From Phocaeicola fibrisolvens (lineage in GTDB: Bacteria > Bacteroidota > Bacteroidia > Bacteroidales > Bacteroidaceae): a stretch of 64,000 bases of DNA. Under the pieces are notes generated by a model that had not been told where the DNA came from, ran no database searches, and saw only the letters and a program-made list of their open reading frames with translations. The stretch covers positions 82,833 through 146,832 of the forward strand of contig NZ_JAOQJI010000005.1 in NCBI RefSeq assembly GCF_025567125.1, written 5' to 3'. The translations under genes and the position numbers were made by a program. Position 1 is the first letter of the stretch, and each line of letters begins with the position of its first letter. This document shows positions 36,683 through 46,134 of the stretch, piece after piece.

Positions 36683-38683
36683 ATGCTCATAAATCACAAG
36701 AAACTCAATCCGAATGCATTTTACCTGCTGAAATATCTGAATGATGCCACACTTCGATTCATCATCTTGTATGGTGGTTCATCATCGAGCAAGTCTTTCA
36801 GCGTAGCACAGTGCGTGCTGATACAGACATTGCAGGACGGTGAGAATACGCTTGTGATGAGAAAGGTCGGAGCATCCATCAGCAAAACCATATATGAGGA
36901 TTATAAGGTAGCTGCATCATTGTTAGGAATCACACAATACTTCAAGTTCAACCAGAATGTAATCCGTTGCCTGTATAACGGAGCAAAGATAGATTTCTCC
37001 GGTTTGGATGATCCGGAAAAGATTAAGGGTATCAGTAACTATAAGAGGGTTCAGCTTGAAGAGTTGTCAGAGTTTGAGTATGCCGACCTGAAGCAGATAC
37101 GTAAGCGTCTGCGTGGTAAGAAGGGGCAGCAGATTATTGCCGACTTCAACCCTATCAGTGAAACACACTGGATAAAGAAGGACTGGCTTGACAACGAGAA
37201 ACTGCATGATGTTCCTATGGTTGTAGAAATTGGCGGCCGGATAATACCGGCAGAGCTGACAAAGGTGAAGTCTTTAAAGATGAACGAGGGGCGCTCAATA
37301 GTGAATCCTGTAACTAAGGAAATTGAGGAGTATCCTCCAAATATGGTAGTTATACAGACAACATACCTGAATAACTTCTGGGTTGTCGGTTCACCGGATG
37401 GAACGTATGGATACTACGATGAGCAGTGTGTGATGGACTTCGAGCATGACCGTATTCATGACCCGGACTACTACAACGTGTATGCGTTGGGAGAGTGGGG
37501 TGTAATTAAGACCGGAAACGAGTTCCTCGGTTCGTTCAATGTAGGAAAGAACAGCGGTGAATACAGTTACATACCTGGATTGCCGATTCATCTTTCTGTC
37601 GATAGTAACGTATTACCGTACATATCTGTCGGCTACTGGCAGGCAGACTTGAGCAAAGGTAAGGATATGTACCAGATTGCCGAGACCACGGCTGAAAGCC
37701 CGAACAACAGCGCAAGAAGAGCCGCGAAACTGGTATCCAAGCGACTGCAGGAGTTAGGATATGACGGTAAAATCTACCTTCATGGTGATGCATCAGCCAA
37801 ATCCGCCAACACTATCGACGATGAGAAGCGTTCATTCATGGACCTGTTTATTGACACGTTGAAGAAAGACAACTGGATTGTTGAGGATAAGGTGGGTAAC
37901 AGGAACCCGTCCGTATCCATGACCGGTGAGTTTGTCAATGCTGTTTTTGAGAAATCATTGCCCGGCCTCAGCATAAGCATAGACGATAGTTGCAGGGTAT
38001 CAATCGAGGACTACCAGAGCGTACAGAAGGATGCTAATGGTGCAATCCTCAAGACAAAGATAAAGGACAGCGTAACGAAACAGTCCTATGAGGAACACGG
38101 GCACCTTACCGATACTTTGAGATATGTTGTACATGACATCATGTACGAGGAGTATTCCCAGTTCTCGAGCCGTCGTAAACGCAACATGTATTCTGACAGA
38201 AGCGTGTTCGGATTCTTCAATCCTTCAGTCGAGTATCAGTATTCACAGAAGATAGTGTACATCATGCCGAATGTTGGAGGAAAGTTCTATATGTGTCAGG
38301 TTGCAAGGTGTGGAGAAAAATGGCATGTTCTTGACCTCGTAATGCGTGAAACTGTATCACTCGAAGAGATGAAGTCTGTTATATGTTCACATGATGCAGG
38401 AACGTACATCGTGGAATCGTCACCTGCATATTACCAAATGGCAAGGGAACTGAGAAATACGCTTTCGGAAGTAAGGATTAAGAAGGAATATCAGGATATG
38501 GATAAGAGAATAGCTGCTACATCCGATTTCATTAAGTCATACTTCCTGCTTTCTGAGACCGGTATGGAAAATGATGAGTATATGGCATTCATAACTGAGG
38601 TTCTTGACTACAATGAGGAAAATGTAAGTGGAGCCAGTGCACTTTTGAGCGGTATTGCATACACTTGCATAAAATTAGGGTAA
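36683..38683 (+). CDS. Terminase large subunit
   Basis: The 666-residue protein has a Walker A variant ILYGGSSSSKSFSVAQ (about 29-44), the Walker B region VQLEELSEFEYADLKQ, and the ADFNPISETHWIKKDW segment typical of PBSX-type terminases. The C-terminal nuclease domain follows (HLSVDSNVLPYISVGYW, HGDASAKSANT). It is longer than usual (about 430-550), with an additional C-terminal region after residue 500. It translocates DNA into the prohead using ATP. Confidence 0.9.
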   Translation: MLINHKKLNPNAFYLLKYLNDATLRFIILYGGSSSSKSFSVAQCVLIQTLQDGENTLVMRKVGASISKTIYEDYKVAASLLGITQYFKFNQNVIRCLYNGAKIDFSGLDDPEKIKGISNYKRVQLEELSEFEYADLKQIRKRLRGKKGQQIIADFNPISETHWIKKDWLDNEKLHDVPMVVEIGGRIIPAELTKVKSLKMNEGRSIVNPVTKEIEEYPPNMVVIQTTYLNNFWVVGSPDGTYGYYDEQCVMDFEHDRIHDPDYYNVYALGEWGVIKTGNEFLGSFNVGKNSGEYSYIPGLPIHLSVDSNVLPYISVGYWQADLSKGKDMYQIAETTAESPNNSARRAAKLVSKRLQELGYDGKIYLHGDASAKSANTIDDEKRSFMDLFIDTLKKDNWIVEDKVGNRNPSVSMTGEFVNAVFEKSLPGLSISIDDSCRVSIEDYQSVQKDANGAILKTKIKDSVTKQSYEEHGHLTDTLRYVVHDIMYEEYSQFSSRRKRNMYSDRSVFGFFNPSVEYQYSQKIVYIMPNVGGKFYMCQVARCGEKWHVLDLVMRETVSLEEMKSVICSHDAGTYIVESSPAYYQMARELRNTLSEVRIKKEYQDMDKRIAATSDFIKSYFLLSETGMENDEYMAFITEVLDYNEENVSGASALLSGIAYTCIKLG

Positions 38684-38816
38684 ACTTGTTGCTCTGTGCA
38701 ATATGCTGATATATAGTGTCTTATTTGTGCTTTTTGTATTAGGATAAATTGCAAGATTTTTGTAAAATCAATATCGTATATACCCATAATTTATCTTTGT
38801 CATATAAGTATAAACT
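38684..38816 (+). promoter_or_regulatory. Intergenic region with -7-like box before the portal gene
   Basis: These 133 AT-rich bases hold TATCTTTG at 38792-38799, matching the Bacteroides -7 box, 18 bp before the portal start. No TTTG lies at the expected distance, so it is either a weak promoter or one needing an activator. Confidence 0.4.
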
Positions 38817-40253
38817 ATGGGATATACAATTTTAAAACAGGATGCTATTCCGGCATGTGCTGGGCTGAAAATGGCCAGTGAGCCACAGACGGTTTCAACG
38901 CCAAATGGTGGTAATATTGACCGATGTGATGTGCATGAGTTATTCGTATCCCCACTGGTTTGCGGCCATAATTACATGGAACTGTTCCGTTCTGTTCCAG
39001 AAGTATTCTTTCCGATTGATTACATTGCTTCACGTATATCAGGTTCCGGATTTCAATTGAAGAAGGTAAAGGATGACAGCGTGGTCTGGGAGAACAAGAG
39101 AATGAACCAGATTCTCACAAAGCCAAATTGTCTTATGTCCTGGAACGAGATGATATATTCGCACTTCGTATATAAGCTGTGCACTGGCAATGCTTTCTTT
39201 CGTGCTGCTATGGGAGAAACATTCAAGGACCAGCCAAAGTGGAAATGGTGTGATAACTTTTGGGAACTTCCTGCTGATTTTGTTAATGTAGAGCCTAACA
39301 GAAGTGTCAATAGTCCAATCTTTGGAATAGCATCTGAAGATGATATTATCCGTTGTTACCGTCTGAATTACGGATATGTGAGTACGATGGAAATCCCTTC
39401 ATATCAGATATGGCATGACCGTGACGGCTCACCTGAATATATGTCAATAAACGGGTTCTTGAAATCACAGAGCAGGTTGGCTGCGCATCTGAAACCTATT
39501 TCCAACCTTCTAGCCGTATATGAAGCGAGAAACGTGATTTACGTTAAACGTGGTGGTTTGGGTTTCCTGGTATCAAACAAGAAGGATGAAGCCGGTACTG
39601 CAGCAATGACAGAAGATGAAAAGAAGGAAATACTTGACAGTCATTTTGGAAAATTCGGGCTGGACCAACGTAGGCTTCCGTATGGATTAAGTGACGTTCC
39701 CTTGTCATTCGTAAGAACAAACCTTACCATCAGTGAGTTGCAGCCATTTGAGGAAACTCTTACTGATGCTATTCAGATAGCCGGAGCATACGGTATCCCC
39801 TCAGTTCTGGTACCGCGTAAGGACCAGTCAACATTCAGCAATCAAGCAACCGCGGAAAAGGCTGTATATACATCTACCATCATACCGATGGCCAAGAAAT
39901 TCTGCAAGCAGCTGACTGCATTTCTTGGACTTGAAGAAGGTGGTTATTATTTGGACTGTGATTTCTCTGATGTGGATTGTCTGCAGCAGGGGTTGAAAGA
40001 GGCAGAGGAAGTGAAAACACTTATAAATACCAGATGTAAGGAACAGTTCCTGAGCGGACTCATCAGTATCAATGACTGGCGAGCGCAAATCAAGGAAAGC
40101 AGATTCGAAGAACCTATGTTTGACAAGACTTTGTTCGAGATGTCAGACGAGGAGAGAGAGATAGTAAAGAATGTAATTAGTCTTAACACAAAAAGTGAAG
40201 TTGAGAATGGAAGAGAAAACCAAGAGCCTACAGTACAGAACGAAGGCGAATGA
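38817..40253 (+). CDS. Phage portal protein
   Basis: The 478-residue protein has the order and features of HK97-type portals: an N-terminal region with CDVHELFVSPLVCGHNY, a central clip/stem region with LYKLCTGNAFFRAAMG-like sequence, and FEETLTDAIQIAGAYGIPSVLV followed by the wing helix. It forms the 12-mer through which DNA enters the head. It lies between terminase and protease genes as usual. Confidence 0.88.
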   Translation: MGYTILKQDAIPACAGLKMASEPQTVSTPNGGNIDRCDVHELFVSPLVCGHNYMELFRSVPEVFFPIDYIASRISGSGFQLKKVKDDSVVWENKRMNQILTKPNCLMSWNEMIYSHFVYKLCTGNAFFRAAMGETFKDQPKWKWCDNFWELPADFVNVEPNRSVNSPIFGIASEDDIIRCYRLNYGYVSTMEIPSYQIWHDRDGSPEYMSINGFLKSQSRLAAHLKPISNLLAVYEARNVIYVKRGGLGFLVSNKKDEAGTAAMTEDEKKEILDSHFGKFGLDQRRLPYGLSDVPLSFVRTNLTISELQPFEETLTDAIQIAGAYGIPSVLVPRKDQSTFSNQATAEKAVYTSTIIPMAKKFCKQLTAFLGLEEGGYYLDCDFSDVDCLQQGLKEAEEVKTLINTRCKEQFLSGLISINDWRAQIKESRFEEPMFDKTLFEMSDEEREIVKNVISLNTKSEVENGRENQEPTVQNEGE

Positions 40254-41268
40254 TGTGGATGAAAAGGGTATCGTAACGGTAGCAGTCAACGGTATCGGTG
40301 TGAAAGACTCACAGAACGACATTTCCATGCCCGGTTCCTTTAACAAGACGTTGAAGGAAAATATCGGCAGGATGAGATGGTTTCTGAATCACCGTACAGA
40401 CCAGTTGCTTGGCGTTCCACTCAGTGGAGAAGAAAAAGAAGGAAACCTGATCATGGTTGGCCAGCTTAATCTTGAGAAGCAGATTGGACGTGATACATTG
40501 GCGGATTACAAGCTGTATGCTGAGAATGGAAGAACGCTGGAACACTCTATCGGGGTGAAAGCAATCAAGCGTGACGAGACTGACCCGTGCAAGGTACTTG
40601 AATGGAAAATGTTCGAGTATTCTACTCTTACAAGTTGGGGGAGCAATCCTCAGACATTCCTTGTAAACCTCAAATCGGGTACACAGGAGCAGGTGAAAGA
40701 TGCCATTGAATTTGTCCGGAAAGCGTTCAGGAATACCGATTATTCGGAAGAACGATTAAAACAATATGATATGGAACTGAATCTACTTCTTAAAGCAATT
40801 AATGGAGGTAACGTGGTTACTTGTCCTCATTGCGGACATCAGTTTGATTACGATGAACAACATGAGCATACATTTACTCAGCAGGTGCTTGACAATGCTG
40901 CCATGTATTCAAGCTGGTTGACTGACCGTATCGTAAGCCAGGAGATAGACAAGCTGGAACCGGAAGTGCGTGCTGATGTCATTGCACTTATTGATTCCGT
41001 GAAGTCTGAAGGACAGGAACTGACAGAAAAATCAGTACAGAATTTCATGGCATACGTCCGTTGTCCGGCATGTTATGGGAGAGTATATAGAAGTAACGCC
41101 TTGTTGCAGGATAATAGCACAAACATCTTCTCCGGAAAGTCTGAGCCGTCCAATGACACTCAGGATAAAACTGACGGTAAGCAAGAAGATGATGATGTTA
41201 AGAAAAAAGCCGCTGATAGCACTTCTTTCTTTGGTAAACTGAATGAGGTATTTAGTAATAATTATTAA
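40207..41268 (+). CDS. HK97-type prohead protease with C-terminal zinc ribbon
   Basis: The ATG at 40207 gives 353 residues, overlapping the portal gene by 47 bp. The protease core (about 1-165) shows FLNHRTDQLLGVPL with the catalytic His and ENGRTLEHSIGVKAI with the Ser. Beyond the usual about 200 residues lies an extension with two CxxC pairs (CPHCGHQFDYDE and CPACYGR), a split zinc ribbon, and an acidic tail. The extension may serve as the scaffold. Confidence 0.85.
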   Translation: MEEKTKSLQYRTKANDVDEKGIVTVAVNGIGVKDSQNDISMPGSFNKTLKENIGRMRWFLNHRTDQLLGVPLSGEEKEGNLIMVGQLNLEKQIGRDTLADYKLYAENGRTLEHSIGVKAIKRDETDPCKVLEWKMFEYSTLTSWGSNPQTFLVNLKSGTQEQVKDAIEFVRKAFRNTDYSEERLKQYDMELNLLLKAINGGNVVTCPHCGHQFDYDEQHEHTFTQQVLDNAAMYSSWLTDRIVSQEIDKLEPEVRADVIALIDSVKSEGQELTEKSVQNFMAYVRCPACYGRVYRSNALLQDNSTNIFSGKSEPSNDTQDKTDGKQEDDDVKKKAADSTSFFGKLNEVFSNNY

Positions 41269-41282
41269 AATTTTGATTGAAA

Positions 41283-42851
41283 ATGAAGAAATTTACAGTT
41301 GCGGATTTTGGTCTTAAGACTGACGGCCTGCCTCAGGATCAGGCTACATTTATGAATAACATCGCAAATATGATGTGTAATGTCATTAACAAGGCGATGG
41401 AAGGTGTTATTTCTCCTGATGATATGGAAAGCAGATTGAAGTCTCTCAACGAAAAGTTTAACGGATATGACGATGAGAAGTTCAAGCAGCTTGCCAAGGA
41501 TAACGAGGAACTCATTAAAACGGTTAAAGGTCTTGGTGAGACTATCGAGAAGCTGAAATCTAAAGGTATCGGAATGGAAGTCATCAACAAGTTTGATGAG
41601 AAGTTGAACGAGATGCTTGATTCAGAGAAATTCAAGGAGTTCGCTTCTGGAAACTGCCGTAAGTCAGGTGTGTTCGAAGGTTTCTGCTTGAAGGATATTG
41701 TTTCCATGACTGATAACTATAGCGGTGACCATCTGATTACACAACAGCAGAACAGGGTAGTATCGCAGGTGGCTAACAAGCGAATCCACATGCGTGATGT
41801 ATTGACTACATTGCAGGGTGATCCTAAGTTCCCTAACCTTGCGTTTACTCAGGTGTATGACTTCGACCGCAACGCACGTTATGTGACTGAAAACGGAAGA
41901 TTGCCTGAATCAAGTTTTAAGGCTAAGGAAGTGCAGACAGGTACAAAACGTCTTGGTACTCACCTCCCTATATCCAAGAGAATGCTCAAGAGCCGTGTAT
42001 TTATTCGCTCATTTATCTTGAAAATGTTGCCGGAAGCTGTATATCAGGCTGAAGATTGGAATATCTTGTTTGGTGACGGTAATGGAGAAAATCTGCTTGG
42101 TATCGTCAACCATACAGGTGTTCTGCCAGTTGAAACAATCATCTCTGACGCCTATGTAAGCGGTTCTGCCGGTTCTGTGAAGTCTGTTTCAGGATATAAC
42201 TCCAATAAAGACACGGTCGTAGAGTTTACAAATCCTCAGGATCTTATCCTCGATGGTATGACAATCACCTTTACAGGTGCTACTGGTCTTACCGCTTTGA
42301 ACAGTGCTAACCAGCTTGTGAAGATGAATGACCGTCAGATTCTGTTGAAAGGTGTAGCTTATACAGAGGAAACTTCAACAGAATCAATGACCTTTAAAGT
42401 CAGCCATGGTGCATTCAAATCCGTTGAGGAACCTAACTCTCTTGATGTTGTCAAAACAGGTTTTGCTGTGATGACATACGCACAGTACACGCCGAATGCT
42501 ATTGCATTGAACCCAATCACTGTAAATGCTATTGAGAGCGAAAAGGACACAACTGGACGTAATCTTGGTATCATCCAGATGATAGGTGGTATTAAATATA
42601 TTGCAGGACGTCCTATCATTGAGACAAACAACATCTTGCCTGGCAAGTATCTGATTGGTGACTTTAATGTTGCTGCAAGTCTTGTTGACTATACATCACT
42701 TACACTTGAATGGGCTGAAGATGTAGAAAGCAAGTTGAAGAATGAGATTGTTCTTATTGCTCAGGAAGAAGTTATCTTCCCTGTATATATGCCATGGGCG
42801 TTCGCTTATGGTGACCTGGCTGCATTGAAAGAAGCAATCACTAAAGCCTGA
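41283..42851 (+). CDS. Major capsid protein, HK97 fold
   Basis: The ATG at 41283 gives 522 residues. The N-terminal 110 residues are helical (NEELIKTVKGLGETIEKLKS), like the delta domain removed during maturation. The rest matches HK97-type capsids (LPISKRMLKSRVFIRSFILKML, YQAEDWNILFGDG, AGRPIIETNNILPGKYLIGDF). An inserted domain at about 285-380 with VVEFTNPQDLILDGMTITF is unusual and may decorate the shell. Confidence 0.9.
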   Translation: MKKFTVADFGLKTDGLPQDQATFMNNIANMMCNVINKAMEGVISPDDMESRLKSLNEKFNGYDDEKFKQLAKDNEELIKTVKGLGETIEKLKSKGIGMEVINKFDEKLNEMLDSEKFKEFASGNCRKSGVFEGFCLKDIVSMTDNYSGDHLITQQQNRVVSQVANKRIHMRDVLTTLQGDPKFPNLAFTQVYDFDRNARYVTENGRLPESSFKAKEVQTGTKRLGTHLPISKRMLKSRVFIRSFILKMLPEAVYQAEDWNILFGDGNGENLLGIVNHTGVLPVETIISDAYVSGSAGSVKSVSGYNSNKDTVVEFTNPQDLILDGMTITFTGATGLTALNSANQLVKMNDRQILLKGVAYTEETSTESMTFKVSHGAFKSVEEPNSLDVVKTGFAVMTYAQYTPNAIALNPITVNAIESEKDTTGRNLGIIQMIGGIKYIAGRPIIETNNILPGKYLIGDFNVAASLVDYTSLTLEWAEDVESKLKNEIVLIAQEEVIFPVYMPWAFAYGDLAALKEAITKA

Positions 42852-43240
42852 TGCCTATGTATTTGCTTAATGGAGACGAGAAGGCTCTGAAATCAGTTAT
42901 AAAAGAACAGCGTATCCGTATTGGCCGTGGGTTGATTACTATCACCCCGGTCTCGGAAGCTGGGCTTGTTCCGGAAGAGGATGTCAAAAAGACATTCGAG
43001 AGCCAGCAGAAGATTATTGACAATCTTTCTGCAAAGAATGAGAATTTACAGAAGGAGAATGAAGAATTGAAAGCAAAGATAGCAGAACTTGAAACACACT
43101 TAGATGATAACAAAGATGTTGAAGATGCAGACTCTAAAGAAGTTGAGCAAACCGACACTAAAGAGGTTTCTGCCGAATATGAAAAGGCAACCGTTGTTCA
43201 GGACGAGAAGAAAGTTTCTGCTTCGAAAGCGAAAAAATAA
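42851..43240 (+). CDS. Small head-module protein with coiled coil
   Basis: The 129-residue protein has a short N-terminal strand-rich domain (1-45), a coiled coil (KKTFESQQKIIDNLSAKNEN, 55-90) and an acidic low-complexity tail. Its place right after the capsid gene is where head completion or stabilising proteins lie. The ATG overlaps the capsid stop. Confidence 0.68.
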   Translation: MPMYLLNGDEKALKSVIKEQRIRIGRGLITITPVSEAGLVPEEDVKKTFESQQKIIDNLSAKNENLQKENEELKAKIAELETHLDDNKDVEDADSKEVEQTDTKEVSAEYEKATVVQDEKKVSASKAKK

Positions 43241-43249
43241 GGAATTGCC

Positions 43250-43759
43250 ATGTTGATTGATGTGTCATATTTTGTAGAAGGCCCACGTCATATTCAAAAC
43301 GCCTCAACATCAAAGACGGCCGGTGCCGATTCTTTAGCAGTAACCGGTCATATTGAAGCATATATTAAGGAGTTGCAGCCTGTTTTCCTCGAAGCCATGC
43401 TTGGGGAAAAAGAAGCAGGTTATGCAATGGATTACCTTGATTTGTCTGATGATGAAGAAAAAGAAGATACTGAGCCGTCTAAGTATGAAATCGTATGCAA
43501 CAAACTGAAAGAGCCTTTTGCTGATTTCGTGCTGTTCCACATACTTCGTGATTCTTCATCGGAAGCTACAATAACAGGGAATGTCCGGCTGAAGTGCGCC
43601 AATGAGTACATTTCACCTGTCAATGCCCAGGTTATTGCATGGAACAGGATGGTTTCCGCCAATGTGAAGTTCATCCAGTGGGCGCGTGAAGGTAATTGCC
43701 CGATTGACCTTGTAACGCAGACCAACATGTTGATCAAGATTAACCAGTTCAATCTATGA
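43250..43759 (+). CDS. Head-tail connector-like protein (DUF6712 position)
   Basis: The 169-residue protein is helical with VTGHIEAYIKELQPVFLEAM and NRMVSANVKFIQWAREG, fitting gp6-like connector proteins found downstream of Bacteroidales phage capsids. Assignment is mainly by position and predicted fold. It overlaps the next gene by 4 bp. Confidence 0.65.
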   Translation: MLIDVSYFVEGPRHIQNASTSKTAGADSLAVTGHIEAYIKELQPVFLEAMLGEKEAGYAMDYLDLSDDEEKEDTEPSKYEIVCNKLKEPFADFVLFHILRDSSSEATITGNVRLKCANEYISPVNAQVIAWNRMVSANVKFIQWAREGNCPIDLVTQTNMLIKINQFNL

Positions 43760-44325
43760 AAGGTATAGTTGAAATTATTGGAGATGTAGTAAAGGAAATG
43801 AGTGGGAACCTTACCATCGTAATGCCTGCTGACATCGAGAATGACAGGTTCGAGGAAGTGAAGAATCCGGAACTGAACTACATATTTGGTTCGGCCCAGT
43901 ATGTGAAGGATAAACTTGATGAATACAGCAAGGTGCCTTCAACATCAGAACGTAAGTTCCCGCTTGTAGTGCTGTTCTGTCCTGTTACAGAGAAGAGAGA
44001 CAGTCCGGACTATTATTCAAAGGTTTCACTTAATATCCTTATAGCATGTTCATCAACTAAGAACTGGAGCAATGAACGGCGTCTGTATGCTTCATTCATC
44101 AACATTCTTCGTCCGGTTTATGAAAGATTGATTGAGGTTATCAAGAATGATGGAAGGTTCGATATGGATTATGACAACATCATTCCGCATGATTATTCCG
44201 AAAACTACTCGTATGGCAGATACGGAGCCTTTACGGAATCCGGAGAGGCAGTGAGCGAGCCCATTGACGCCATAAATATCCGCTCGATGGAGTTAATAGT
44301 TAAAAATCAAAGTTGTTGTAGATAA
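43756..44325 (+). CDS. Putative tail completion protein
   Basis: The 189-residue protein has FPLVVLFCPVTEKR and YYSKVSLNILIACSS, strands typical of tail terminator or minor tail folds. It lies between the connector and tail tube genes, the standard position for a tail completion protein. It shares its stop with the start of the next gene. Confidence 0.62.
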   Translation: MKGIVEIIGDVVKEMSGNLTIVMPADIENDRFEEVKNPELNYIFGSAQYVKDKLDEYSKVPSTSERKFPLVVLFCPVTEKRDSPDYYSKVSLNILIACSSTKNWSNERRLYASFINILRPVYERLIEVIKNDGRFDMDYDNIIPHDYSENYSYGRYGAFTESGEAVSEPIDAINIRSMELIVKNQSCCR

Positions 44326-45176
44326 TGAGAAATACAAGAGTTTGCGAAAGCGCAGAAATGAATACCGGCGGTTCGGCCTGTAAGGTGGACTGGGGTAAGG
44401 TTAAGGGAGCAATACTTGTAGAGCATGGAGTTAAACTTCCTGCGAAAATTACGGCAGATGAACTGGAGAAGATGTGCCATGCTGACAGACCGGACAGAAT
44501 TTATCCAATCCATACGTTTGTCGAATATGCTAAGTCTGGGGGTGAAGCTCAGGTTAGTGCTGTTGGATACGGAGCGAACCAGTACAATGGCCTCAACGCC
44601 CAGACAGATACTTTCACGCTTCCTCGTTTTGATGAAATTCTGAATGCTGAGCTGTTGCGTTGTGCTAACAAGGAATGGGATGTGTACTTCTGGGATTCAA
44701 ACAGAATGCTTATCGGTTACAATGATGGAACTGATATTCTTGCCGGAATTCCGATGTCAACAGTATATCCAGGTGCCACACCGTTCAGCACAAGCAGTGC
44801 GAAGTCAAGTATGACGGTAAATTTCTGCCACATGGATGCAGAAGACAGCCAGTTGAACTTTGACTACTTGAAGTTGGATTTCAATCCTGCGAATGTAATT
44901 AAAGGGTTGACTGAGGTTATGTTGGTTGAAAACGAAAGCAACAAATTCAAGATTATTGAATGTGTCGGTGGCTATGACAGAACTGCAGAATTTGCCACTG
45001 CATTGTCCTCAGGTGCATCCGAGGTATTTGAAGGGGTTACTTCTGCTTCGTATGAGGACGGTTATCTCACAATTACTCCTGGTGAAGGTGAGATTTCAGT
45101 TAAATCACCTTCTGTTCTGTACGAGAAAGATGTCAAATGGGTTGAATTTGTAAAAGTAGTTAAAGCAGAAGCATGA
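44325..45176 (+). CDS. Putative major tail tube protein
   Basis: The 283-residue protein is beta-rich (QTDTFTLPRFDEILNAELLR, WDVYFWDSNRMLIGYNDG) with an Ig-like C-terminal part (GYLTITPGEGEISVKSPSVL). The size, beta content and position before the tape measure gene indicate the tail tube subunit. No direct family match was possible by eye. Confidence 0.65.
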   Translation: MRNTRVCESAEMNTGGSACKVDWGKVKGAILVEHGVKLPAKITADELEKMCHADRPDRIYPIHTFVEYAKSGGEAQVSAVGYGANQYNGLNAQTDTFTLPRFDEILNAELLRCANKEWDVYFWDSNRMLIGYNDGTDILAGIPMSTVYPGATPFSTSSAKSSMTVNFCHMDAEDSQLNFDYLKLDFNPANVIKGLTEVMLVENESNKFKIIECVGGYDRTAEFATALSSGASEVFEGVTSASYEDGYLTITPGEGEISVKSPSVLYEKDVKWVEFVKVVKAEA

Positions 45177-45367
45177 TTGTAGATGGAGTCAATTTCGTGG
45201 AAAAGCAGGTTAGGATGATGTCGAAAAAGAAATTCATTGATACTCACATGACCTGTATCTGGCAGAAAGTTGCTGAGGAGAATCGAAGAAAGAAACTTTC
45301 TGACGTGTATGACCGGATTGCTGGTAAGTCTGTAAAGGATGCTGACGGTGAGTCTGCTGATAAGTGA
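45173..45367 (+). CDS. Small tail-module protein
   Basis: The 64-residue basic protein (MIVDGVNFVEKQVRMMSKKK) contains CIWQKVAEENRRKKLSDVYDRI and overlaps the tail tube gene by 4 bp. It is in the position of a tail assembly chaperone but is shorter than usual. It is followed by an intrinsic terminator. Confidence 0.6.
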   Translation: MIVDGVNFVEKQVRMMSKKKFIDTHMTCIWQKVAEENRRKKLSDVYDRIAGKSVKDADGESADK

Positions 45368-45382
45368 TGGCTTTGGTTGATT

Positions 45383-45412
45383 AAGCCGGGCGGAAGTCCG
45401 GCTTTAATTTTA
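45383..45412 (+). terminator. Intrinsic terminator within the tail module
   Basis: AAGCCGG (45383-45389) pairs with CCGGCTT (45398-45404), followed by TAATTTTAATT. It may reduce transcription from head/tube genes into the downstream tail genes. Confidence 0.7.
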
Positions 45413-45421
45413 ATTGTATGT

Positions 45422-45946
45422 ATGGCTGATTTCGAGAAATTGGAGAATGTGATAAACAGAATTGCATCAGGATTCGAAAAGTCATGTATGGATTGCCTTC
45501 AGGGAAATAATATAGAAGTGGCAGACCTTGTAAGGGAACAGCTCTATTCAGGTCTTGACGGTAATACAGACAGTCTTAGGCCGGGATATTCTGATGATCC
45601 GTACTTTCGTGAAACAACTTCTGTATGGCATAATAATCCTGACGGATATATAGAATGGAAGAAAAAGATAACTCCTCCTATTAAGAGTCCTATGCTGAAC
45701 CTCCCTCCGAGACCTGTGGATGTTCCTAACCTGTATATCACCGGTCCGTTTCACGAGAGTATCCGCGCATCTGTTACAGGTGACACTCTTTCGATTGATA
45801 CTGTAGGATTCGTGGATGGTCCGGATATAGTAAGGAAATACGGGAATGACATTCTCATGTTGGGAAAGGACGCAAGAGAGTATGTTGTACTTCAACTTCT
45901 CGAGCCTTTTTTGAAACGTTTTTTCAAACAATGTGGGTATAAATGA
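45422..45946 (+). CDS. Tail-module protein of unknown function
   Basis: The ATG at 45422 gives 174 residues (MADFEKLENVINRIASGFEK); an upstream in-frame ATG would place the terminator stem inside the gene. It contains PSNDLYIT-like strand PNLYITGPFHESIRASVTGD and a helical end (LLEPFLKRFFKQCGY). This resembles minor tail or HK97 gp10-like proteins, with low certainty. Confidence 0.6.
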   Translation: MADFEKLENVINRIASGFEKSCMDCLQGNNIEVADLVREQLYSGLDGNTDSLRPGYSDDPYFRETTSVWHNNPDGYIEWKKKITPPIKSPMLNLPPRPVDVPNLYITGPFHESIRASVTGDTLSIDTVGFVDGPDIVRKYGNDILMLGKDAREYVVLQLLEPFLKRFFKQCGYK

Positions 45947-46134
45947 TGGGATGCGGTTGCGAGAATAAGAAAATCATGTCTGACTATGAGCGTGTGGCCA
46001 TGCTTGCAAAAAAAGCTGCCATGCTGGACGGATGTGTGTACGTTGTGTACAGGAAGAGTGACGGTACCTACTCGTTCGATAAGGAAGGTACCAAGGTGGA
46101 TGGCGTTATTGTTGAATATAAACATTACTTGTGA
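45943..46134 (+). CDS. Small tail-module protein
   Basis: The 63-residue protein (MMGCGCENKKIMSDYERVAM) has two Cys at the start and a strand-rich end CVYVVYRKSDGTYSFDKEG. It overlaps both neighbours by a few bases, so it belongs to the tail operon. Function unknown; several Bacteroidales phages carry such a gene before the tape measure gene. Confidence 0.65.
   Translation: MMGCGCENKKIMSDYERVAMLAKKAAMLDGCVYVVYRKSDGTYSFDKEGTKVDGVIVEYKHYL

Noticed and set aside
45548..45931. 127-codon minus-strand frame in the tail module
   Set aside because: It is antisense to a tail gene with better codon pattern and coupling to its neighbours.
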